Below are positions 1 through 11,403 of a DNA stretch of 64,000 bases, one piece after another; position 1 is the stretch's first letter; every line of letters begins with the position of its first letter. Under the pieces are notes generated by a model, which did no database searches, was not told the DNA's origin, and worked only from the letters and a program-made list of their open reading frames with translations. Source of the stretch: Allium sativum (lineage: Eukaryota > Streptophyta > Magnoliopsida > Asparagales > Amaryllidaceae); the NCBI GenBank assembly GCA_030737875.1, contig CM060915.1, positions 572,182,577 to 572,246,576 on the forward strand, in the 5' to 3' direction. A program made the position numbers and the translations under genes.

Positions 1-3000
1 ACAAGACAGATATAAGAACACATATTTGTAAAACAGCGGAAAAACAAGCAACTTTTTATTTCATAATAAGCAAATACGTGTTACAGCAACATCACCATGA
101 TTGTCTTACATCCTTTCCAAAAACATAACACTTCCATAATCTGTCTTGATTACATTTTATTTAAAGAAGCATAAAGAAAACATAGATAAAACTGCAAAAG
201 CCCCACAGTGGTTGTCCAAAGCCATAGTTCAAAAACGGAAAGTTCCAAGCAATACATTTCTCTTCTTCAAGCTGGATGTTAATGCTGGTCAAGCTGCAGT
301 GTTCCCTCCCTGTGGACCTGGGGGGGGGGGGGGGAACGGAAGAAAAGAAGACGAAAGAAAAGTAGAGTCAGACATAAAGCCTGAGTAAGTCTAGTACTAT
401 TTTGTCTATGAATAAAGAACTGGGTAAGATAAGTATAATCAAGAAGTGGGAAAGCACTATAAACTTAGTTAAGTTGTCTAGGGTCGAATATACTATCGTA
501 CCCCATGTTAATCTCTGAACCCATATAAACTAGTTCCCAACTGGCACCCCATAATCAGGGTGAAGTGATCCATTCTATGATGATCGGCTCCTACTCGCAT
601 AGTTACATGTGTCTTACGGCCCCCGATGTTGTAGTTACCTATGCTTGTCCCACCATGGGGTGTATCAAGTCCCATGGCAGCGGCCCGACACAACCTTAGA
701 ATGCACAGGTATGCTACTGGTGCCCAGTGCTTTATTTTTCTGCGCCGGAGTGTGTGCACGCCCGCACCCCGTTAGAACCTACACTGCTACACCACCGCCG
801 TCGATTTGACCTCTTACAATCAGCCTAGTAATCGTGCCCCACCCTGCCTAGTTTCAGGGTATCATGATACACCTTTTAGGGTTACTGCTGAAAAGGGTCC
901 CCCGTTACTAGGTTTTCTATCTCTAGCCAACATGCTAAGTTGGTTAAGTGTTTTCTAACCTAACCCCCACCAGTCCGTTTAGTATAGCATGTTCCATTTT
1001 GATTAAGTCATTAGTTCACTTAATCCTAACAATCCTGACTCAGCCTTAATTGTCTTATTAAGGCCCTGACCTCTCACATTAGACAGGTATTGTCGTGGCT
1101 GCATGTTGCCGGTTGGTTCCGGGCAGTCTTACGCCACAACTCAGTCTAACCTCGGGTCCTTATTGAGCTCCATGTTTAACCTCCCACATTGGATAGGTAT
1201 TGTTGTGACTACTGGACAGCCGGGCGGTTCCGGGCAGGTTTACATCACAACTCAATCCAACCTCGGGTTAAACACATCGTATTTTCTACATTTACATATT
1301 TTGTCTTTCTTCTTTATTTATAGGTAAATATTTGCGGCCCATTATTAAGTTAATGGTGTAAAGGTTACACCAGTCATGGGCCCAACCCATACTTGAATTT
1401 GGGCCCTTCTATTTTATATTTTCATTCATTAGTAATTTTAACCCAACGTTATTTTCCCCCGTTTAACACGTCCGTTTATTATATATATATGTTGGGCTTA
1501 GCCTTTTAAAGCCCAACTTAGCCATGCGAAAAGGGGAGGCTTAAAGCGTGATCATATACACAAAAAGGGGAATGTGAGCGTATGAACTTGCAATATGACG
1601 TTGGAAATACAAAATAGAAACTGGTGTACTTGCATAGTGGTAACATATACTTTGGTCATAAAGCATAAGTGACATGAATCAAACTATGTAAACTTGTAGT
1701 TAAGTTAAGAATATCACTATTGACACATGGGCTTAACTACAACATAAACCTATACTTTTATTCAGACATAATGTCAAACATAAACAAATCATGTTCATAA
1801 GGTTTCTACAAGTTTACAAAGGGGATTACTTTTGTTACTAATACAAAAGCATAGTTCAACTTAATCATGATTTAAGTCTAATCACATAACGATGGTACAA
1901 ATATACTTATGCATAAATATTCCTAAACATGGTGTTTACTTTATTCAAGCAAACTTGCAAAAAGGGATTTTTGAGTCTAACCTAGCCATGTCTCACATAT
2001 GTCATCATATAATTCTTGCTAACAATATAGAACTAACATGGTTTTCAATTATGTAAAATATCAATCATAGCCTAATCATATTCATAAGTTTGCACATAGG
2101 TTTTTCTAGTACAAAAGCATGGTTTAATACATAGACCATGATGCCAAATTATCAACATAATTTCCTATGGATTATAACAACCCCAACTTATTCCAATTTC
2201 TTCACAAAAATGATGTTTGTATAAAAATACACATTATGATGGCATAGTAGCAAAACCCCGAACTTGCATGATTTTCAATTTAACAACTACATACATGTAG
2301 CTTCAACATAAATTGCATATTTTGCGAATATCCAAACGTCATACTTGCATAAAACTACCGCATGTAGTTTTTCATAATGAATAACATAATTCCAGAATAT
2401 CCAAACGTATACAATATTCCAAATTGATAGCAACGCACAAATATGCCACAAATCAAGTATACAAACCAACACAATTATTTGTTCATACCAAAATAATACT
2501 CTACTTACAATCGTTGTGGCGAATTCTCTAATTTAGGAATTAGAAGATGTGATTCCTTGTTGATTTGATTTGCTTGAATTGCTTTAGGCTTTAGAATTTG
2601 CCCCCTAATCCTCTCTCCAATTTGGTGGCTACTCCTAGTCGTTCCTCAGCAACATGGCGGCTTTGTTCTTATTTTTGAATGAATAGATTAGGGTTAGTCT
2701 AGGGTTGTTTTTATAGGGGTAATGAACTGATTAGGGCCATTGATGTTGCTTGGATTGATCGTAGCCATTCATCCTAAGGAGAGACCAATTAGAGCCTGCC
2801 ACCTAGCCCTAATGACAAAGAAGACCACAGAAAATCGACCAACATAGAATAGGCCAGCCAGGTTGGGCTGGGTTCGACCTGGCTTTGGACCAGGTCGACA
2901 CCCCTGTCGACAGCCCTGTCGACAGGCCTGTCGACCTGGTTAGACCAGGTCGACAGCCCAGTCGACCTGGGTGCGTCAGGCGGGCCTTTTTCCGCCCTGG

Positions 3001-3245
3001 CCCATTGGGCCCCACTTTGTTTTTCTGAGCTTATTTTATTCTGTTTGAATTTTAAACTTAATTTAAAAACTTCCGAAGGCCATATCTTCTTCATACGGAC
3101 TCCGTTTTTCGAAAACTCGGACTCTATTTCGCGTATTTTTCCGAGACGAACGCAATGGCGTATCCCGTTTCCCTTAGTTCTTTGATTTCAAATTAATTAC
3201 TTTAATTTGTTAATTTCACAGTTAGAGAATTTGCGGGGTGTTACA
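1..3245 (-). repeat. Element B 3' LTR (truncated by the window)
   Basis: This matches 8441-11682 almost base for base and ends in GTGTTACA at 3245, where the two copies stop matching (TTCTCCCCC against CTTGTGGTG). It holds a G run of 15 at 320-334, two hairpin units at 1079-1149 and 1189-1260, a TATA box on the minus strand near 2708-2717, a 12-base-period GTCGAC array at 2894-2966 and a 98-base block shared with D at 3078-3175. Short open frames here are LTR sequence and recur in the other LTR. Confidence 0.95.
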
Positions 3246-3258
3246 TTCTCCCCCACTT
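3246..3258 (-). other. Element B polypurine tract
   Basis: On the minus strand this reads AAGTGGGGGAGAA directly before the 3' LTR start TGTAACACC. A purine run abutting the 3' LTR is the plus-strand DNA primer of LTR retrotransposons. D (28615-28627) and E (48009-48021) have the same arrangement. Confidence 0.9.
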
Positions 3259-3789
3259 AAAAGGATTTCGTCCCCGAAATCTTCAAGTTAGGAGGAATGT
3301 ATATCCTAACATCCAATCATCCATCTACTCATCCATCAAACACGAGCATCCATAGTCCTTAAAAGACTTCTAATGCTTCATGATCATATGCGAAGTGTGT
3401 GTGTACATGTACTTATCTAATGCAAAATCAGGCGGTATACTGATTCAGTTGACCTCCTTAATGCGAATTATGTAAGTGCCATGAATCCATTATGTATGCA
3501 AATTTTTCCTATTCTTGATTCTACATGAGTGCACAATCATTCATACAAATGCAACATCTATATGACAACACATTATAGTTCAACCATATACGAATGCAAA
3601 CATATATGCATATGCAATATGAAGTGACTGAGCCGATCTAAAACCTAGATTGTGTGTGTATATGCAACCACGAGCAACCACTAGCAATCACTTGCAACCA
3701 CTTGCAATCATCATCCATAACATGTTTCAATTACATGTTTTCATCCAAAAGGGTTTCTACCTAAAAGATAAGATAGATAAAAGCGCAAC
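3259..3789 (-). other. Element B 3' untranslated stretch
   Basis: This lies between the original end of the polyprotein frame (stop at 3790-3792) and the PPT. It is AT-rich with short repeats of the type 'gcaaccac' and 'catatgca' around 3590-3720. I see no gene. D has a related stretch at 28628-29137, with the same 'agtgactgagccgatct' phrase at 3623 and at about 28999. Confidence 0.7.
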
Positions 3790-3894
3790 TTAAGGAAAAG
3801 GAAAGATCAAGGATGTACCCTCGAACAGAAAAGGGTAGGCAATGCGTATTCTAGCTTCAGTTTCCCAAGTCGCGTCTCCCTCGGCGTCGCTCCA

Positions 3895-6800
3895 CTAAAC
3901 TTTGACGAGCTTGACTTCGCGGTTGCGTAGCCTCTTCACTTCCGTTCCTAAGATGCGGGTTGGAACTCTCCTTATGGTTGCTTCGCGTTCCACTTCGGCC
4001 TCTTCGAGGATATTTGGCTCTACCACTTCAGCAGACTCATGTAGACATTTTCGGAGATGTGAAACGTGAAAAACGTTGTGGACTCCGGCCAACTTCTCAG
4101 GTAGCTCTAATCTATAGGCCATTTTCCCAATCTTCTCGATAATAGGGAATGGCCCTACGAATCTTGGCGCTAGCTTTCCTGTGGTTCCAAAACGAACAAC
4201 GTTTCTTAGCGGTGATACCTTGAGAAAAACTCTGTCTCCAACCTCAAATTCAAGGTCGGTCCTTCTCTTGTCGGCATAGGACTTTTGTCTGTCTTGGGCC
4301 GTCTTCATCCTTCTTCGTATTAAGTCTACTTTCTCTGAAGTCTCTCGGATCATATCTGGTCCAAGTATAAGCTTATCAGTAGACTCCCACCAACAAGTGG
4401 GCGATCGGCACGGTCTTCCATATAAAGCTTCGAAGGGCGCCATTCCGATGGTTGCTTGATAGCTGTTGTTGTAGGCAAATTCCACCAAAGGAAGGTGGTC
4501 TTCCCAAGTCCCTCCGAAGTCAAGGACGCATAGTCTTAAAAGGTCTTCCAAAACTCTGTTCACTCTCTCCGTTTGGCCGTCGGTTTGGGGATGGTAGGCT
4601 GTGCTCAAGCATAACTGCGTTCCTACTGCTTCTTGCAGACTCCGCCAAAACTCGCTGGTGAAGATGGGGTCTCGGTCACTAACAATGCTAGATGGTATTC
4701 CATGGAGTCGAACAATTTCCTTGAGGTAAAGTGATGCTAGGGATGAGGCAGTTCTTTTACTTTTGACAGGTAAAAAGTGGGCGCTTTTAGTAAGCCTATC
4801 CACTATTACCCAAATGCTAGTGTTGCCTCTCCTAGACCTAGGCAGCCCATCGATGAAGTCCATTGAGATGCTATCCCACTTCCACTGCGGGACCTCTAGA
4901 GGATGCAGTAGTCCGCCAGGCTTTTTCTGTTCCGCTTTAACCTGTTGGCACACCATACACTTAGAAACGAATTCTGCCACGTCCTTTTTCATGCCGTTCC
5001 AGAAGAAAGTCCTTTTTATATCTTTGTACATTTTATCTCCGCCTGGGTGTATCGTCATCTTGGAGTGATGTGCTTCCTCGAGAACCTTCTTTACTAAATC
5101 TTTTGTCTGTGGGACACACAGTCTTCCGTCTCGCCTTAGCAAACCCTTATCGTCGATGGAGTATCTGTTGAGGTGACTTGAAGTCTCACCCCTAATTAGC
5201 CTATCAATTATTTCCACAAGCTGAGGGTCTTCGCGTTGTGCTGTCCCTACTGAATCCACTAAGGTTGGGCGCACTTCGAGAGATGCTAGCAAGCCTGGTA
5301 CGAAATCGGAGGAGGGCCTAAAGTCAAAGCTGGCTATAAACTCTAGGCTTTGTCTTTCAACAAACAGCGGGCTTAGGGTCAATTTCTTTCGGCTCAACAC
5401 GTCTGCAACTACGTTGCCTTTGCCCGGAGTGTAGGAGATTTCGAAATCGTACGAGGCAAGAAACTCCATCCATCTTTGTTGCCTCAAGTTAAGATCCTTC
5501 TGCGAGAAAAGATATTTCAACGATTTATGGTCAGTGTAAAGTTCGAACTTCTCACCTAGGAGATAGTGTCGCCAAGACTTGAGTGCAAAGACGATGGCGG
5601 CTAACTCAAGATCGTGGGTTGGGTAGTTCTTTTCGTGCACTTTTAACTGCCTCCCGCCATAAGCTACTACCCTTCCTTCTTGCATTAAGACGGCGCCTAG
5701 CCCTGTCCCACATGCATCCGTATAAACAGTGAACATCTTGCTTCCATCCGGCAGTGTCAAAACTGGGGCTGTTGTGAGAGCCCTTTTCAGTCGTTGGAAA
5801 GCAAATTCGCAATCCAAATCCCAATTGAACACTAGATTCTTCTTAGTCAATTTCGTGAGCGGAGCTGAGATTTTCGCAAAATCCCTTATAAATTTTCGAT
5901 AGAAACCTGCTAGTCCTAGAAAGCTTCGGACCTCAGTTGCATTCCTTGGTGTCTTCCAATCCTGTACCGCTACTACCTTCGCAGGGTCCACCGCTAACCC
6001 TTGTTTGGATACTATGTGCCCAAGGAACCTCACCTCTTCTCTCCAAAAGTGGCATTTGGAGAATTTGGCTTTTAGTTGATGGACTCGCAAAGTTTCCATG
6101 ATTGCCCTTAAGTGCTGAGCATGTTCCTCTTCACTCTTTGAGAAGATAAGGATATCATCTACGAAGACCACTACAAATTTGTTGAGGAAATCTCTGAATA
6201 CCCTACTCATCAGGTCCACGAAGTAAGCAGGTGCATTTGTCAAGCCGAAAGGCATGACAAGCCATTCAAAGAAGCCGTCTGGGGTTCTAAACGCTGTTTT
6301 ATCGATGCTATCTTCAGCCACCCTTAGCTGATGAAAACCGGTTGCTAAATCGAGTTGGGAGAAAACAGACGCTCCTACAAGCTGGTCAAATAAATCGTCA
6401 ATTCTAGGGAGAGGGTGCCTATTCTTTTTCGTTAGCTTGTTGAGCTCCCTATAGTCAACACATAGACGGAGTGAACCATCCGCCTTTGTAGCGAACACCA
6501 CTGGAGCGCCCCATTCTGAAATGCTCCTCCTAATGAACCCCTTCTCTAGAAGCTCTTTAATCTGTTTACTGAGCTCTTTTCTTTCTCGTGGAGCCATGTG
6601 TCTAACGGGCAATGCAACGGGCTTTGCATTATCTACAAGATATATGCGGAAGTCTATTTCCCGCTTCGGAGGCAAGCCCTTCACCTCTTCGAAGACATCC
6701 GGATATTCCCGGACCACTCTAACTGATTGCAAATTTTCAACAGAGGCATCTAGCGATTCAAGATAACTAAGCATAACCGCATACGAGGGATTACAAGAAA

Positions 6801-8166
6801 TTTCCAAAGTATTACCGAGCTGGGTTAGGAGCCTAACAACCCTTTTCTCACAATCAAGGATGGCCCCATTACTGGATAGCCAATCCATACCCAAAATCAA
6901 ACCATACCCCGAAAAGCCCAAAACAAAGGCACTACATTGAAATTCTACACTTAGAATAGAAATTTTCAATCCCAAACAGATCATATACAAATGAGCTGGG
7001 CCCCCAATTGGGTTTGAAACAATTAAGGGGTCCTCTACCATACTAGTTTTTAGGTGCAGAGATTCTACTAAAGCAGACGAGATAAAGGAGTGTGATGCGC
7101 CAGAATCAAATAAAGTGCGAACGGGTTGATCATAAAGATAAACTACACTTTCTACAGAAGTATTTATACCTCGCTGTTGCAGAGGTGGCGCTTCCAGCAC
7201 ATGAACCTGTGCCCCTGGGGTGGATCCAGCCCTCTGCCCCTGTCCTCGTTTCTTTGGGCAGTCCTTAGCCCTGTGGCCTGTCTCACCGCAAGAAAAGCAC
7301 CCACCATTCTCCTTGGCCTTCTTTTTCCGGCAGTCCTTTACTAAGTGCCCCACTTTGCCACAGAAATTGCACTTCCTCTTCTCTTTGTTGCCTTTCCCGC
7401 CCTTCTTAAAGTCTGTCTTCTTAGGCTGCAAACCCTCTTTCTTCCCTTGAGAGCTTTCTGCCTTTGTCTCCTTCTTGCCCTTATCCTCTTCATTCAGCAA
7501 TGCCATTTGCACCAATCTTTCATACGTGGCTCCCATGGGTATATGGGTCATGGCCAAACTGTGTAATGGCTCATTCAACCCTTTGACGAAACGGAGAGCC
7601 TTCTTGTGCGGGGTGTTGACTAGGTCAAGCCCAAACCTAGCCAGCTCATCGAACTGATTCACATACTCTCTGACTGTCTTGTCCCCTTGCTTAAGAAATA
7701 AGAATTTTTCCAACTGCAAACTTCTTTCCGCATCTGAGAGAAATTTAGTCTCAAACCTTGCCCTAAAGTCCTCCCATGTCTCCACTGGTCTTTCAGCATT
7801 AGTGACTTCCCACCAGTAGGAAGCCTCGCCCTTCATTAGCCATACTGCCAGTTGTACTTTTTGTCTATCTTCTACCTCAAAGATGATGAATAGGTCCTCA
7901 GTTTCTTTCAGCCAATTTCTAGCTGCTACGAAGGACTCAGTTCCATGGAAATCCTTTCCTCCCATGGCTCTAAAATCTTTACACATCTTAGCAAATGTGT
8001 TTCCCCGTGGAGGAGGTGGAGGAAAAGGTGCTGCTGCAGCTGGATGATTTCCTGCAGCTGGGGGAGGAGGAACGGTAGGACCTGGCTGAGTGGCCCTTGC
8101 CTCTAAGAATCGTCTAAACCAACCAGGTATTGGTACCCCTTCCGGTAAGTTAAGATCTTCGGACAT
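3895..8166 (-). CDS. gag-pol: Element B gag-pol polyprotein, stop inside the chromodomain
   Basis: One open frame of 1423 codons makes the capsid and enzymes of a Ty3/gypsy element. Start MSEDLN follows a PBS-to-ATG leader of about 180 bases and matches D's MAEDLN. In order: gag (about 60-230), two CCHC zinc knuckles (C266-C279, C290-C303), aspartic protease (DSG at 354-356), reverse transcriptase with FVDD (D670, D671), RNase H (D817, E854, D879, D922), integrase zinc finger (H1033 or H1034, H1040, C1070, C1073) and integrase core D1103, D1164, E1200 with 35 residues between the last two. The frame stops at TAG 3895-3897 just after LVKV. Reading on in frame gives 34 more codons that resemble D's chromodomain end, so a CAG-to-TAG change has removed most of the chromodomain, the module thought to guide integration to marked chromatin. 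Confidence 0.95.
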   Translation of the reverse strand: MSEDLNLPEGVPIPGWFRRFLEARATQPGPTVPPPPAAGNHPAAAAPFPPPPPRGNTFAKMCKDFRAMGGKDFHGTESFVAARNWLKETEDLFIIFEVEDRQKVQLAVWLMKGEASYWWEVTNAERPVETWEDFRARFETKFLSDAERSLQLEKFLFLKQGDKTVREYVNQFDELARFGLDLVNTPHKKALRFVKGLNEPLHSLAMTHIPMGATYERLVQMALLNEEDKGKKETKAESSQGKKEGLQPKKTDFKKGGKGNKEKRKCNFCGKVGHLVKDCRKKKAKENGGCFSCGETGHRAKDCPKKRGQGQRAGSTPGAQVHVLEAPPLQQRGINTSVESVVYLYDQPVRTLFDSGASHSFISSALVESLHLKTSMVEDPLIVSNPIGGPAHLYMICLGLKISILSVEFQCSAFVLGFSGYGLILGMDWLSSNGAILDCEKRVVRLLTQLGNTLEISCNPSYAVMLSYLESLDASVENLQSVRVVREYPDVFEEVKGLPPKREIDFRIYLVDNAKPVALPVRHMAPRERKELSKQIKELLEKGFIRRSISEWGAPVVFATKADGSLRLCVDYRELNKLTKKNRHPLPRIDDLFDQLVGASVFSQLDLATGFHQLRVAEDSIDKTAFRTPDGFFEWLVMPFGLTNAPAYFVDLMSRVFRDFLNKFVVVFVDDILIFSKSEEEHAQHLRAIMETLRVHQLKAKFSKCHFWREEVRFLGHIVSKQGLAVDPAKVVAVQDWKTPRNATEVRSFLGLAGFYRKFIRDFAKISAPLTKLTKKNLVFNWDLDCEFAFQRLKRALTTAPVLTLPDGSKMFTVYTDACGTGLGAVLMQEGRVVAYGGRQLKVHEKNYPTHDLELAAIVFALKSWRHYLLGEKFELYTDHKSLKYLFSQKDLNLRQQRWMEFLASYDFEISYTPGKGNVVADVLSRKKLTLSPLFVERQSLEFIASFDFRPSSDFVPGLLASLEVRPTLVDSVGTAQREDPQLVEIIDRLIRGETSSHLNRYSIDDKGLLRRDGRLCVPQTKDLVKKVLEEAHHSKMTIHPGGDKMYKDIKRTFFWNGMKKDVAEFVSKCMVCQQVKAEQKKPGGLLHPLEVPQWKWDSISMDFIDGLPRSRRGNTSIWVIVDRLTKSAHFLPVKSKRTASSLASLYLKEIVRLHGIPSSIVSDRDPIFTSEFWRSLQEAVGTQLCLSTAYHPQTDGQTERVNRVLEDLLRLCVLDFGGTWEDHLPLVEFAYNNSYQATIGMAPFEALYGRPCRSPTCWWESTDKLILGPDMIRETSEKVDLIRRRMKTAQDRQKSYADKRRTDLEFEVGDRVFLKVSPLRNVVRFGTTGKLAPRFVGPFPIIEKIGKMAYRLELPEKLAGVHNVFHVSHLRKCLHESAEVVEPNILEEAEVEREATIRRVPTRILGTEVKRLRNREVKLVKV

Positions 8167-8342
8167 GCTGAAACAAAAAGGATAGATTCAAAACGAAGGA
8201 TAAGAGATAGTACCTATGGCTTTGGGGAGTGGACTTTGCCTTTTAAAAAAAATTATAATATTTTATCTTTTAAAAATGCTTCTTTAAATTTCCTTTTTGA
8301 AAATAAATTTTCAAAACTTTTTATCTTATCTAGTAAACCTAT

Positions 8343-8354
8343 GCTCTGATACCA
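8343..8354 (-). other. Element B primer binding site (initiator tRNA-Met type)
   Basis: On the minus strand this reads TGGTATCAGAGC, two bases after the 5' LTR end at 8357. It is complementary to the 3' end of plant initiator tRNA-Met, the usual primer of chromoviruses. The leader 8167-8342 between PBS and start codon is AT-rich with A and T runs and no open frame of note. Confidence 0.93.
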
Positions 8355-9515
8355 AGTGAAACACCCCACCTCCGTTAGGGTCACTCTCAAAGGGAATGCC
8401 CTAATTTTGGTGGAGGTTTATAAGTATAAGTCACAGATATACAAGACAGATATAAGAACACATATTTGTAAAACAGCGGAAAAACAAGCAACTTTTTATT
8501 TCATAATAAGCAAATACGTGTTACAGCAACATCACCATGATTGTCTTACATCCTTTCCAAAAACATAACACTTCCATAATCTGTCTTGATTACATTTTAT
8601 TTAAAGAAGCATAAAGAAAACATAGATAAAACTGCAAAAGCCCCATAGTGGTTGTCCAAAGCCATAGTTCAAAAACGGAAAGTTCCAAGCAATACATTTC
8701 TCTTCTTCAAGCTGGATGTTAATGCTGGTCAAGCTGCAGTGTTCCCTCCCTGTGGACCTAGGGGGGGGGGAAACGGAAGAAAAGAAGACGAAAGAAAAGT
8801 AGAGTCAGACATAAAGCCTGAGTAAGTCTAGTACTATTTTGTCTATGAATAAAGAACTGGGTAAGATAAGTATAATCAAGAAGTGGGAAAGCACTATAAA
8901 CTTAGTTAAGTTGTCTAGGGTCGAATATACTATCGTACCCCATGTTAATCTCTGAACCCATATAAACTAGTTCCCAACCGGCACCCCATAATCAGGGTGA
9001 AGTGATCCATTCTATGATGATCGGCTCCTACTCGCATAGTTACATGTGTCTTACGGCCCCCGATGTTGTAGTTACCTATGCTGGTCCCACCATGGGGTGT
9101 ATCAAGTCCCATGGCAGCGGCCCGACACAACCTTAGAATGCACAGGTATGCTACTGGTGCCCAGTGCTTTATTTTTCTGCGCCGGAGTGTGTGCATGCCC
9201 GCACCCCGTTAGAACCTACACTGCTACACCACCGCCGTCGATTTGACCTCTTACAATCAGCCCAGTAATCGTGCCCCACCCTGCCTAGTTTCAGGGTATC
9301 ATGATACACCTTTTAGGGTTACTGCTGAAAAGGGTCCCCCGTTACTAGGTTTTCTATCTCTAGCCAACATGCTAAGTTGGTTAAGTGTTTTCTAACCTAA
9401 CCCCCACCAGTCCGTTTAGTATAGCATGTTCCATTTTGATTAAGTCTTTAGTTCACTTAATCCTAACAATCCTGACTCAGCCTTAATTGTCTTATTAAGG
9501 CCCTGACCTCTCACA

Positions 9516-9697
9516 TTAGACAGGTATTGTCGTGGCTGCCTGTTGCCGGTTGGTTCCGGGCAGTCTTACGCCACAACTCAGTCTAACCTCGTGTCCTTAT
9601 TGGGCTCCATGTTTAACCTCCCACATTGGATAGGTATTGTTGTGACTACTGGACAGCCGGGCGGTTCCGGGCAGGTTTACATCACAACTCAATCCAA
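9516..9697 (-). other. Two tandem hairpin units in the element B 5' LTR
   Basis: Unit 1 is 9516-9586 and unit 2 is 9626-9697 (left LTR: 1079-1149 and 1189-1260). Each has an outer stem, an inner stem and a loop rich in CCGG and CCGGGCAG. Outer stems: TTAGAC with GTCTAA, and TTGGAT with ATCCAA. Inner stems: GTGGC with GCCAC, and GTTGTGA with TCACAAC. The stems differ in sequence but still pair. The units lie downstream of the TATA box, so they would be in the RNA leader. Confidence 0.75.
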
Positions 9698-11144
9698 CCT
9701 CGGGTTAAACACATCGTATTTTCTACATTTACATATTTTGTCTTTCTTCTTTATTTATAGGTAAATATTTGCGGCCCATTATTAAGTTAATGGTGTAAAG
9801 GTTACACCAGTCATGGGCCCAACCCATACTTGAATTTGGGCCCTTCTATTTTATATTTTCATTCATTAGTAATTTTAACCCAACGTTATTTTCCCCCGTT
9901 TAACACGTCCGTTTATTATATATATATGTCGGGCTTAGCCTTTTAAAGCCCAACTTAGCCATGCGAAAAGGGGAGGCTTAAAGCGTGATCATATACACAA
10001 AAAGGGGAAGGTGAGCGTATGAACTTGCAATATGACGTTGGAAATACAAAATAGAAACTGGTGTACTTGCATAGTGGTAACATATACTTTGGTCATAAAG
10101 CATAAGTGACATGAATCAAACTATGTAAACTTGTAGTTAAGTTAAGAATATCACTATTGACACATGGGCTTAACTACAACATAAACCTATACTTTTATTC
10201 AGACATAATGTCAAACATAAACAAATCATGTTCATAAGGTTTCTACAAGTTTACAAAGGGGATTACTTTTGTTACTAATACAAAAGCATAGTTCAACTTA
10301 ATCATGATTTAAGTCTAATCACATAACGATGGTACAAATATACTTATGCATAAATATTCCTAAACATGGTGTTTACTTTATTCAAGCAAACTTGCAAAAA
10401 GGGATTTTTGAGTCTAACCTAGCCATGTCTCACATATGTCATCATATAATTCTTGCTAACAATATAGAACTAACATGGTTTTCAATTATGTAAAATATCA
10501 ATCATAGCCTAATCATATTCATAAGTTTGCACATAGGTTTTTCTAGTACAAAAGCATGGTTTAATACATAGACCATGATGCCAAATTATCAACATAATTT
10601 CCTATGGATTATAACAACCCAAACTTATTCCAATTTCTTCACAAAAATGATGTTTGTATAAAAATACACATTATGATGGCATAGTAGCAAAACCCCGAAC
10701 TTGCATGATTTTCAATTTAACAACTACATACATGTAGCTTCAACATAAATTGCATATTTTGCGAATATCCAAACGTCATACTTGCATAAAACTACCGCAT
10801 GTAGTTTTTCATAATGAATAACATAATTCCAGAATATCCAAACGTATACAATATTCCAAATTGATAGCAACGCACAAATATGCCACAAATCAAGTATACA
10901 AACCAACACAATTATTTGTTCATACCAAAATAATACTCTACTTACAATCGTTGTGGCGAATTCTCTAATTTAGGAATTAGAAGATGTGATTCCTTGTTGA
11001 TTTGATTTGCTTGAATTGCTTTAGGCTTTAGAATTTGCCCCCTAATCCTCTCTCCAATTTGGTGGCTACTCCTAGTCGTTCCTCAGCAACATGGCGGCTT
11101 TGTTCTTATTTTTGAATGAATAGATTAGGGTTAGTCTAGGGTTG

Positions 11145-11154
11145 TTTTTATAGG
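11145..11154 (-). promoter_or_regulatory. Probable TATA box of the element B 5' LTR
   Basis: On the minus strand this reads CCTATAAAAA in a setting otherwise poor in such runs, 530 bases from the LTR start. The same motif is at 2708-2717 in the other LTR. If used, transcription would start about 30 bases downstream and the RNA leader would be nearly 3 kb. Confidence 0.6.
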
Positions 11155-11330
11155 GGTAATGAACTGATTAGGGCCATTGATGTTGCTTGGATTGATCGTA
11201 GCCATTTATCCTAAGGAGAGACCAATTAGAGCCTGCCACCTAGTCCTAATGACAAAGCAGACCACAGAAAATCGACCAACATAGAATAGGCCAACCAGGT
11301 TGGGCTGGGTTCGACCTGGCTCTGGACCAG

Positions 11331-11403
11331 GTCGACACCCCTGTCGACAGCCCTGTCGACAGGCCTGTCGACCTGGTTAGACCAGGTCGACAGCCCAGTC
11401 GAC
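11331..11403 (-). repeat. 12-base-period array of GTCGAC palindromes upstream of the TATA box
   Basis: Six GTCGAC sites lie at 11331, 11343, 11355, 11367, 11386 and 11398; spacing is 12, 12, 12, 19, 12. The outer parts form CCAGGTCGAC / GTCGACCTGG inverted repeats. The array lies 180-250 bases upstream of the TATA box. The other LTR has it at 2894-2966, and D has two GTCGAC sites at a matching distance (36535, 36554). Confidence 0.85.

Noticed and set aside
508..759. 83-codon minus frame, repeated at 8945-9196, looking like a conserved small protein
   Set aside because: The two copies are the two LTRs of B, so identity comes from LTR duplication, not selection. At most a short upstream frame in the RNA leader.
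8343..8354. Fragment of a tRNA gene
   Set aside because: Only the 12-base complement of a tRNA 3' end is present, directly beside the LTR: a primer binding site. No cloverleaf surrounds it here or at the other three such sites.
9516..9697. Hairpins as MITE insertions
   Set aside because: They occur at the same place in both LTRs, have no TSD and no terminal inverted repeat of a known MITE type, and are part of the LTR in two families.
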